From Clostridiales bacterium (GTDB taxonomy: Bacteria; Bacillota; Clostridia; Oscillospirales; Butyricicoccaceae): a stretch of DNA of 9,478 nt. The notes beneath the pieces are model-generated. The model saw nothing but the letters and a program-made list of their open reading frames with translations. It ran no database searches and was not told the DNA's origin. How positions within the stretch are numbered: the first letter of the stretch is position 1; each line of letters starts with the position of its first letter. The position numbers were made by a program, and so were the translations under genes. The stretch is from NCBI GenBank assembly GCA_019421385.1, contig JAHZFK010000011.1, positions 1 through 9,478 on the forward strand, in the 5' to 3' direction. Below are positions 1 to 4,757 of this stretch, piece after piece.

Positions 1-9
1 TCCTCCTCT
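1..9 (-). promoter_or_regulatory. Shine-Dalgarno of a gene truncated by the window edge
   Basis: Read on the minus strand this is AGAGGAGGA, a near-perfect ribosome-binding site. A start codon would lie a few bases further on, outside the window. It implies a leftward gene downstream of the excisionase-like gene, whose leader is the repeat-bearing region at 10-333. The product cannot be seen. In mobile elements this position often holds an integrase, replication or mobilisation gene, but that is only inference. Confidence 0.6.
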
Positions 10-39
10 CTGCTCTTTGGGTTCGAAAACGCGAAAATC

Positions 40-286
40 ATTACCGCCCATACCCGCGCAGCAAACAACCGGGTAAAGAGGAACGGCGTTGATGTATACA
101 ACCGCGATTTTCGGGATGCAAATTCGCATTTGGCGGGCGTTTTCTTATGAAAGAAATGCCTTTTTGCAATTACCGCCCAATGCTGCGTTTTTCCAAAAGT
201 GCACCTTTTCGGCGCTTTCGATTTTGGGAAGAAAAGGTGCACTTTCGGGCAAAATTACCGCCCACTGTTTTGCGATTTACCGCACG
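40..286 (+). repeat. Iteron-like direct repeats ATTACCGCCCA
   Basis: The 11-mer ATTACCGCCCA occurs exactly at 40-50, 169-179 and 254-264, all in the same orientation. A shortened, degenerate version, TTACCGCACG, occurs at 277-286. Spacings of 129 and 85 bp are irregular, so this is not a CRISPR array and not a tight iteron block. Flanks differ between copies, so the conserved unit is short, as expected for a protein-binding site. On the minus strand, the direction of the flanking genes, the site reads TGGGCGGTAAT. Confidence 0.55.
196..245. repeat. 15-bp perfect inverted repeat, 20-nt loop
   Basis: AAAGTGCACCTTTTC at 196-210 is the exact reverse complement of GAAAAGGTGCACTTT at 231-245, with a 20-nt loop. 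No T-run follows on either strand, so it is not a typical intrinsic terminator. It lies between iteron-like copies 2 and 3. It could be a recombination or replication structure, or a leader hairpin in the minus-strand transcript. Confidence 0.6.
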
Positions 287-333
287 GTTTTACGGGCAAA
301 AAAGTTCTGTTTCTGTCGCGTTTCCAACTTAGC

Positions 334-534
334 CTACTCTCCTGTCTGCCGGTCGATCCATGCAAGAACTTTGTCCTTGGGCGCCAATTTTCGTTTTCCG
401 ATATGTAATGTCGGAAAGTCGGCGCGGTTCAAAAGCTGGTACGCACCCGACCGTGAAATGCCGAGCAGCATCGCGATCTGTTCGGCATTCAGCACATCGG
501 GGTAGTCCTCATATGCGATCCGTTTCATCTTCAT
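334..534 (-). CDS. Small helix-turn-helix protein, excisionase-like
   Basis: A 66-residue protein. The core from about residue 12 (DVLNAEQIAMLLGISRSGAY) matches the winged helix-turn-helix fold of MerR-like excisionase proteins (HTH_17 type). In it an A-x-x-L-G-I-S-R helix-turn-helix is followed by a wing (FPTLHIGKRKL) and a short helix with a K-VLAW motif near the C-terminus. Such proteins bind DNA at element ends to direct excision, or act as small regulators. A strong ribosome-binding site, GGGAGGAGGG (544-535), abuts the ATG at 534. A second in-frame ATG at 528 gives 64 residues with looser spacing (about 10 nt from GGAGG) and could be the real start. It is divergent from the DUF6076-like gene, and their promoters interlock. 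The family is clear. A role in excision rather than regulation is inferred from small size and neighbours. Confidence 0.75.
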   Translation of the reverse strand: MKMKRIAYEDYPDVLNAEQIAMLLGISRSGAYQLLNRADFPTLHIGKRKLAPKDKVLAWIDRQTGE

Positions 535-546
535 CCCTCCTCCCAG

Positions 547-575
547 TTGACAAATTAGATTGTTTCGTCTATTAT
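547..575 (+). promoter_or_regulatory. Sigma-A promoter for the DUF6076-like gene
   Basis: A consensus -35 TTGACA (547-552), a 17-nt spacer and -10 TATTAT (570-575) predict a transcript starting near 582 and running right to the gene at 673. It faces the minus-strand promoter at 598-625, so both polymerases would compete for the same DNA. Confidence 0.75.
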
Positions 576-591
576 AGAACTATAATTCTAT
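574..591. promoter_or_regulatory. Operator-like palindrome between facing promoters
   Basis: ATAGAA (574-579) and TTCTAT (586-591) form an inverted repeat separated by CTATAA. It overlaps the end of the rightward -10 box and both predicted start sites, so a protein bound here would block both promoters. The binding protein is unknown; the excisionase-like product or the DUF6076-like product are obvious candidates. Confidence 0.5.
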
Positions 592-597
592 GAGAAC

Positions 598-625
598 ATA
601 ATAGCATCTTGAAATGATTTGTCAA
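598..625 (-). promoter_or_regulatory. Sigma-A promoter for the excisionase-like gene
   Basis: On the minus strand there is TTGACA (625-620), a 16-nt spacer and TATTAT (603-598), with a predicted start near 591. Both hexamers are identical to those of the opposing promoter at 547-575. The flanking TTGACAAAT / ATTTGTCAA (547-555 and 617-625) makes the whole 79-bp region roughly symmetric. Confidence 0.7.
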
Positions 626-672
626 TATTATTTTATAAATAAATATTTCTATATGGAGGTGGAGGATTTCCT

Positions 673-1671
673 ATGCACCTGATCATTCCGTCCGAGTGTC
701 ATCTTCGCGTATTTGTTACGGCAAAGCAGGAGGTTTTTGAATTTTACGACAATGCAGAACACATGCTGCACCGGCACACCTTTTCTTACGGAGAAAGCAT
801 CATCCAACTGCTAGAGAGCTGGAAAGAAACTGATGAACCCCTTTTACAGGAAGCCTATGAATATCTGATAAAGCGAGCGCAGGTCGGAGAGGAAAACATG
901 GGAGAATGGAATGAAATACTGTTCCGTTTTCAGCATGTGGATAACCCGTTCCTCTATCTGCTGGTAATGCAGCTTGCGCCGCTCCTGCTCAAATGCTTCT
1001 ACGATATCGATCCTGCCATTGTCACCGAATTCCGCGAGGAACTGGATAAGGTCAGGGCAGATGCGCACACGCTGCTGTACGATTGCCTGAATCCGGAAAC
1101 AGCGGATATCTGCCGCCGGTATTGGGAGATCTGGGGGCGTACACCCATGCGCTTGCCTGCTATCCGCACGGAATTGCTCCCTGCCCGCACGCGCGCGGCC
1201 TATAACGGCTGGATCTCGCCAGCCGAGAACACAGATCCGGAATATCTTTACAACACACAGCAGCAGATGATACTGGCAGAGGTGTGCTATCCCCGATCCG
1301 TACAGGAACTATACGTTTTCCTCAAATCCACTTATCTGCGCCGTGCGGTGCGCTTCAAGGAATGCCGACTGTGCGGCAAGCTGTTTGCAGCAACGGACGG
1401 CGACCGGACAGAATACTGCTCCCGTGAATATGAAAAAGGCAAAACCTGTCGGGAGGTCGGTGCTTCGCGTGTTTATCAGAAAAAGCTGCTCGGCAATCCG
1501 ATCACACGCGCCTATAACCGCGCCTACAAGACCCACAACGCCCGCATCCGCTATGGCACGATGACGCGTGAGGAATTCAATGCATGGACAGAAGAAGCCA
1601 AAAAGCACCGCGATGCCTGTCAGGCTGGCGAAATCTCGCTGGAACGCTTTGAGGAATGGCTGAAACAATGA
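673..1671 (+). CDS. DUF6076-like protein of mobile elements, zinc-ribbon C-terminus
   Basis: A 332-residue soluble protein that I recognise as resembling the DUF6076 group, proteins of unknown function common in gut Clostridia mobile elements. The first two thirds are mostly helical with no motif I can name. The C-terminal third has four cysteines spaced CxxC-x14-C-x9-C (Cys231, Cys234, Cys249, Cys259; core RLCGKLF then EYCS and TCR). This should bind zinc and resembles a treble-clef or zinc-ribbon DNA-binding element. A basic, tyrosine-rich helical tail follows (ITRAYNRAYKTHNARIRYG). The start is set by GGAGG (661-665), 7 nt before the ATG; a second GGAGG lies just upstream. Partnership with the divergent excisionase-like gene suggests a regulatory or recombination accessory role, which is inference. 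No signal peptide or membrane segment is seen. Confidence 0.72.
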   Translation: MHLIIPSECHLRVFVTAKQEVFEFYDNAEHMLHRHTFSYGESIIQLLESWKETDEPLLQEAYEYLIKRAQVGEENMGEWNEILFRFQHVDNPFLYLLVMQLAPLLLKCFYDIDPAIVTEFREELDKVRADAHTLLYDCLNPETADICRRYWEIWGRTPMRLPAIRTELLPARTRAAYNGWISPAENTDPEYLYNTQQQMILAEVCYPRSVQELYVFLKSTYLRRAVRFKECRLCGKLFAATDGDRTEYCSREYEKGKTCREVGASRVYQKKLLGNPITRAYNRAYKTHNARIRYGTMTREEFNAWTEEAKKHRDACQAGEISLERFEEWLKQ

Positions 1672-1673
1672 AG

Positions 1674-1691
1674 GAAACAGAAAACTGTTTC
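1674..1691 (+). terminator. Short hairpin after the DUF6076-like gene
   Basis: GAAACAG (1674-1680) pairs with CTGTTTC (1685-1691) around an AAAA loop, 3 bp after the stop codon. An overlapping alternative pairs CTGAAACA (1660-1667, inside the coding end) with TGTTTCAG (1686-1693). No T-run follows, so it is at best a weak terminator or an mRNA 3'-end stabiliser. Confidence 0.35.
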
Positions 1692-1706
1692 AGGTATACT
1701 ATAAGG

Positions 1707-1725
1707 CTAGGCCTTGTTTGAAAAA
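1707..1725 (+). repeat. Left terminal inverted repeat of the insertion sequence
   Basis: The 19-bp word CTAGGCCTTGTTTGAAAAA is the exact reverse complement of 2541-2559. CTAG is itself a palindrome, so the outer 4 bp may be the target duplication rather than part of the element. Confidence 0.85.
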
Positions 1726-1766
1726 TAAAAGTTGCACAAAAGAAGCGGATATGCGAAACTAAAGGT

Positions 1767-2108
1767 ATGAGACGCTATGAATTAACAACAGAACAATGGG
1801 AACGAGTCAGACCGCTTTTGCCTCCGGAAGAAACGGGAAAACGAGGTCGACCCCGTAAGGATGACCGGACGATGCTGAACGGGATGCTCTGGATCGTCCG
1901 AAGCGGTGCCCAGTGGAGGGAACTGCCGGAGGCCTACGGCCCCTGGCAGTCGGTGTATGCCCGATTTGCCAAATGGCGGGATGACGGCACGCTGGAAACT
2001 GTGTTTCACGCATTGTCTGAGGATGCGGATATAGAAAACCTCAGTATAGATTCCACCTGCATCAAGGTACACGAAAGCGCCAATGGTGGGGGAAAAAACG
2101 GCGGATAA
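1767..2108 (+). CDS. IS5-family transposase, N-terminal frame (orfA)
   Basis: A 113-residue product. The first about 75 residues are the DNA-binding region found at the front of IS5-family transposases (DUF4096-type): TEQWERVRPLLP, then KRGRPRKDDR, then WIVRSGAQWRELP and a GPW. The first catalytic aspartate of the DDE triad is Asp95 in SIDSTCIKVHESANGG. The frame ends shortly after it, so the product alone lacks the rest of the active site. The start has only a weak AAAGG ribosome-binding site, typical of poorly expressed transposases. The frame runs through a G5A6 tract (2088-2098) just before its stop. Confidence 0.85.
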   Translation: MRRYELTTEQWERVRPLLPPEETGKRGRPRKDDRTMLNGMLWIVRSGAQWRELPEAYGPWQSVYARFAKWRDDGTLETVFHALSEDADIENLSIDSTCIKVHESANGGGKNGG

Positions 2109-2526
2109 GGCCGTTGGACGTACCAGAGGCGGTCTGAACACAAAGCTCCATGCCATTGTAGACGGACTGGGCAACCCAGTGGAGTTTCTCCTCTCAGCCG
2201 GAAATGATAACGACTGTGTTCATGCTGTGGAACTGTTGGAAAAAGTTGAACTCAGTGGGAGCAACGTGCTGGCAGACCGGGCCTATGGTGCTCGATCCAT
2301 TCGGGAATACATCTCAGAGCATGGGGCTCATTATGTGATCCCGCCTCAAAGCAATGTTTCTGATCCCTGGCCGGTAGACTGGTATCTATACAAGGAGCGG
2401 CATCTGATCGAGTGTTTCTTCCAGAAAATCAAGTGGTTTCGCAGGATTGCTACCAGATACGACAAGCTGGACGCCTCCTTCCTGGCTTTTGTTTACCTTG
2501 CTGCCATTGCTATTTTGTTGTTTTAG
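2083..2526 (+). CDS. IS5-family transposase, C-terminal frame (orfB)
   Basis: 147 residues counted from the ATG at 2083; the frame is open from 2050. It holds the remaining DDE residues: Asp65 in VLADRAYGA and Glu110 in LIECFFQKIKWFRRIATRYD, the usual IS5-family C-terminal signature. The front (GRTRGGLNTKLHAIVDGLG) aligns directly after the end of the upstream frame in family members, so the two frames are one protein. Joining them needs a net +1 (or -2) shift near 2088-2099. No ribosome-binding site is visible for an independent start, so expression by frameshift or transcript slippage, or inactivation by a one-base insertion, are the options. Confidence 0.83.
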   Translation: MVGEKTADKAVGRTRGGLNTKLHAIVDGLGNPVEFLLSAGNDNDCVHAVELLEKVELSGSNVLADRAYGARSIREYISEHGAHYVIPPQSNVSDPWPVDWYLYKERHLIECFFQKIKWFRRIATRYDKLDASFLAFVYLAAIAILLF

Positions 2527-2540
2527 AACATATCTCCCGT

Positions 2541-2559
2541 TTTTTCAAACAAGGCCTAG
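2541..2559 (-). repeat. Right terminal inverted repeat of the insertion sequence
   Basis: Exact reverse complement of the left end at 1707-1725. It begins 15 bp after the transposase stop codon. Confidence 0.85.
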
Positions 2560-2828
2560 GTAAAAAGGAAAATGATTTTTTCAAATCAATTAGACAAAAG
2601 CAATTAACTATTTATGTGTTTTGGGATCGAAAGTGCCAAAGTTGTGATTTGATAGATGATAAGCAGTATAGACCGAAAAAACCGTCAAGGATAAACTTCG
2701 CGTTTCGCGTCCTTGACGGCTTTTCTCGTCTTTGCTGTTGGGTAGTCAAGAGAGTATATATGGATAAACGGCGTGCACCCTCTTTCAAAAGCGGCTCTCC
2801 ATCGTGTAACACATGTTTTTTTAAATTA
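2560..2828. other. Gene-free, A+T-rich spacer between IS and nuclease gene
   Basis: No supportable gene is present. The open frames across it lack ribosome-binding sites and read like translated non-coding DNA. It contains a strong bipartite hairpin (2682-2719) and an imperfect palindrome near 2803-2818 (CATCGTGT / AACACATG). It may be the tail of whatever gene preceded the insertion sequence, or a junction between the element and an older island. The promoter of the next gene follows at 2829. Confidence 0.5.
2682..2724 (+). terminator. Bipartite hairpin, probable intrinsic terminator
   Basis: CCGTCAAGGA (2682-2691) pairs perfectly with TCCTTGACGG (2710-2719), followed by CTTTTCTCG. Inside the loop a second small hairpin, CGCG-TTT-CGCG, forms at 2699-2709. 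An A-run (2676-2681) precedes the left arm, so the structure could also terminate leftward transcription. No gene ends immediately before it on the plus strand except the transposase. It probably insulates the nuclease gene from the insertion sequence or belonged to a gene now lost. Confidence 0.65.
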
Positions 2829-2857
2829 TCGACAATTATATCTGTCCATAGTATAAT
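2829..2857 (+). promoter_or_regulatory. Promoter of the PD-(D/E)XK-like gene
   Basis: TCGACA (2829-2834), a 17-nt spacer and a perfect TATAAT (2852-2857) predict a start near 2864 and a short leader of about 32 nt. The gene therefore seems to be transcribed on its own. Confidence 0.72.
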
Positions 2858-2895
2858 AATCATAGCGCATAAAATTGAGCGTGGGAGGCATAAAA

Positions 2896-4395
2896 ATGTT
2901 TTTTTCTGAAAAATTTCAAGTCAGTAGCGAATTGATAAAAGAATATGGCGCTGTTGACATTTCCTTAGTTTGCGATGTGCCTTTGTTTATTGACCCCATG
3001 CTAATTTTTAATAGTGAGAAAGAAATATACAAAAATTTACATAGAAGTATAGTTCGCTATTTTCACTTCTTGTATACGAAAGCAACACAGGGGCTAAAAG
3101 TAAAAGAAATTGATGCGTGGTTTAATTTTAGCGAAGTACCCAATAACTGGTTGGGATATTCTTTGGTTGGAAACAAAGGATTAGCACTTGGAAAAAAGTA
3201 TGCGAAATTTTTATACGAAAACATTGCTTTTGCAGTTGATACACACGGAATTTCTCAATCGCAACATATTGAAAAAGTAATGTTATTGTATGATGGTAGT
3301 GGGAAAGATAAGATTAGTGACTTGACAGTGAATCTTATAAAAGGATTTTTATGCGAATATACAGAAGCATTTGCCTTGAAATATATTAATGCAGATTTTC
3401 TTGAAAAATTTCCTGTTGACAAGGCATGTTTCAATTATGAAACCGAAAGTTTCATAAGTAAAGAATATGTGCTTCCATATATCTATGATGAAAATAACAG
3501 TAAAGAATATGTGCTATTGACACCTTATGATATTTTAAGAGAAGATGAGCCATCGATAAATAAAAAGGATTTTTATGATAGTTATGATCGAATTCGTGTA
3601 GCTATTGAAAATGATACGTTACGAGCATATGTAAATAATTATATTGAATTAGCTGTAAAACGATATGAGGAAAACCAGAGAAGAAATCATAAAGCGGCCC
3701 GCGAGAAGTCTATTAAAAAAATCGAAAAAGGTGCATTTAGAGAATTGGTTAGGGTGTATCCGGAACTTTATGATTACTATATCAAGCTTAGAGAAACAGA
3801 TAGTGAGCAAATACGTTCCGAATGTATATCCGAGTTGAATACGCAGTTGGAAAAATTATTTGTGGCATCGCAGAAAATTATTGCTTTGTTTGAAAATTCG
3901 GATTATCAGGTAAACGAAAAGTTGACTGCAAGAGAAGAAGCGAAAGAAAGATTACGATACTTCAAGCATATCATTGAGGAGTGCGACGGGTACAAAAATT
4001 TATATGTTAAAGGTGTACAAATTGCTAAAGAAAATGACTTGCAAAGACTTTTTCGCTTTGTCTGGTACGGAACAAGTTATAAGGTAGACGCAGAAACAAA
4101 TAATGGACGAGGACAAACTGATTTTATTATATCAAAGGGACAGAATAATCAGAATATAGTAGAATTCAAATTAGCAAGTAATTCTACATTAGCCCATGTA
4201 TTTACCCAAGTAAAAATATATGAAGCAGCAAATTGTACAGATGGAAGCCTAATTGCAATTTTTTATTTTTCCGAAAATGAGTATGCCAGTGCAATGCGAA
4301 TCATTAAAGCTGTTGGATATGAAGAGATGATTGGTGAGTCAATCTATTTGATTGATTGTAGAAACGACAACAAAATTTCAGCTTCCAAGGCTTAG
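2896..4395 (+). CDS. Uncharacterised protein with C-terminal PD-(D/E)XK nuclease signature
   Basis: A 499-residue soluble protein. I chose the ATG at 2896 because GGGAGG (2882-2887) lies 8 nt upstream and the promoter fits; an earlier TTG at 2875 has no such site. The N-terminal part has a distinctive block (residues 18-38, GAVDISLVCD then PLFIDPMLIF) and a later WLGYSL-GNKGLALGKK block (85-101). Residues about 250-360 are charged and helical, possibly coiled. The C-terminal domain shows GRGQTDFIIS (404-413) followed by IVEFKLASNS (421-430). Asp409 and Glu423-x-Lys425 match the core of PD-(D/E)XK nucleases, and DLQRLFRFVWYG (381-392) could be its leading helix. I do not recognise a named family. 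Being alone, A+T-rich with AAA/AAT/ATA codons unlike its neighbours, and beside mobile DNA, it looks horizontally acquired. A stand-alone restriction or anti-phage role is inference. Confidence 0.72.
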   Translation: MFFSEKFQVSSELIKEYGAVDISLVCDVPLFIDPMLIFNSEKEIYKNLHRSIVRYFHFLYTKATQGLKVKEIDAWFNFSEVPNNWLGYSLVGNKGLALGKKYAKFLYENIAFAVDTHGISQSQHIEKVMLLYDGSGKDKISDLTVNLIKGFLCEYTEAFALKYINADFLEKFPVDKACFNYETESFISKEYVLPYIYDENNSKEYVLLTPYDILREDEPSINKKDFYDSYDRIRVAIENDTLRAYVNNYIELAVKRYEENQRRNHKAAREKSIKKIEKGAFRELVRVYPELYDYYIKLRETDSEQIRSECISELNTQLEKLFVASQKIIALFENSDYQVNEKLTAREEAKERLRYFKHIIEECDGYKNLYVKGVQIAKENDLQRLFRFVWYGTSYKVDAETNNGRGQTDFIISKGQNNQNIVEFKLASNSTLAHVFTQVKIYEAANCTDGSLIAIFYFSENEYASAMRIIKAVGYEEMIGESIYLIDCRNDNKISASKA

Positions 4396-4757
4396 TCTGT
4401 CTTCAAAATAAGAGTTCTGGTAGGTGTAGCTGTTGCGTTTCAGATATTATCGACCATATAGCCGACTAGAGGATAATAAACCAGTTTCCCGAATACAAAA
4501 CAAAGTAAGCAATACAATACCATCGAAAACAGAAAATGCTGGTCTATTGTTCTTTAAAACATAACGAAAGCGGGTAAGAAGTCTTTGACTTGTTACCCGC
4601 TTTGTAGCTAAGGTAGATAAGGTACAATAAGAGATATGTTGACACAACCATAGGCTATCGTGGTTGACTTTCAAGAGACACATTTTTGTTTTTGTTCGAT
4701 TTTTTGAGGAGAACGACAATGTGGCCTTAGATAGGTGAGAATCTAAATCGAGACTAA
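4396..4757. other. Gene-free region between nuclease gene and lacI-type gene
   Basis: No gene is supported. A leftward open frame at 4447-4719 has no ribosome-binding site and no family-like sequence. The region holds a long hairpin at 4567-4603 and a small inverted pair CAACCA (4645-4650) / TGGTTG (4661-4666) flanked by GTTGAC on both sides. It probably marks the right boundary of the accessory segment, because the composition changes from A+T-rich to the balanced usage of the inositol locus here. I could not find a matching attachment-site repeat by eye. Confidence 0.45.
4567..4603. terminator. Long near-perfect hairpin, possible bidirectional terminator
   Basis: AAAGCGGGTAA (4567-4577) pairs with TTACCCGCTTT (4593-4603). 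After one G-G mismatch (4578/4592) the stem continues AAGTC (4579-4583) with GACTT (4587-4591) around a TTT loop, giving 16 pairs in all. The right flank has only TTTG and the left flank, read leftward, CTTTCGTTATGTTTT, so U-runs are weak. It lies between two genes that converge on it, consistent with a shared terminator, though 150-170 bp from either stop. A recombination or repeat-element hairpin is an alternative. Confidence 0.5.

Larger units (their letters stand above)
10..333. other. Gene-free region with iteron-like repeats and hairpins
   Basis: No convincing gene is present; the open frames here lack ribosome-binding sites and family-like sequence. The stretch holds three exact copies of ATTACCGCCCA with a fourth degenerate copy, a 15-bp inverted repeat at 196-245, and a near-palindrome at 116-129 (ATGC-AAATTC-GCAT). 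It also has an inverted pair GCGAAAATC (31-39) / GATTTTCG (106-113). Density of repeats, lack of coding sequence and position next to an excisionase-like gene fit a replication origin, attachment or recombination region, or the complex leader of the gene off the left edge. The sequence alone cannot choose between these. Confidence 0.5.
1710..2556 (+). mobile_element. Complete IS5-family (IS427-like) insertion sequence
   Basis: An element of 847 bp (1710-2556) if the duplicated target is TA (1708-1709 and 2557-2558), or 845 bp (1711-2555) if it is CTAG (1707-1710 and 2556-2559). Both are compatible with the short duplications of IS5-family elements. The terminal repeats are perfect. One transposase is encoded in two overlapping frames that together carry the whole DDE triad. 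The element sits 35 bp after the DUF6076-like gene. Intact ends, identical repeats and a complete triad suggest a recent insertion. Confidence 0.88.

Noticed and set aside
40..286. Possible CRISPR array
   Set aside because: The repeats are only 11 bp with irregular 85-129 bp spacing and no conserved flanks.
89..505. Rightward 138-residue open frame at the left end
   Set aside because: It has no ribosome-binding site, runs through the repeat region and antisense to the excisionase-like gene, and its translation is low-complexity without family resemblance.
1309..1668. Leftward 119-residue open frame
   Set aside because: It lies wholly antisense to the DUF6076-like gene, where reading frame and cysteine motif are clearly on the plus strand.
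2612..2863. Leftward 83-residue open frame
   Set aside because: It covers the bipartite hairpin and promoter of the nuclease gene; no Shine-Dalgarno and no recognisable domain.
2412..2909. Rightward 165-residue open frame spanning the transposase end and spacer
   Set aside because: It begins inside the transposase in another frame and crosses the inverted repeat and a hairpin; no start signals.
4447..4719. Leftward 90-residue open frame downstream of the lacI-type gene
   Set aside because: It has no ribosome-binding site, contains the 37-bp hairpin within it, and the translation looks non-coding.
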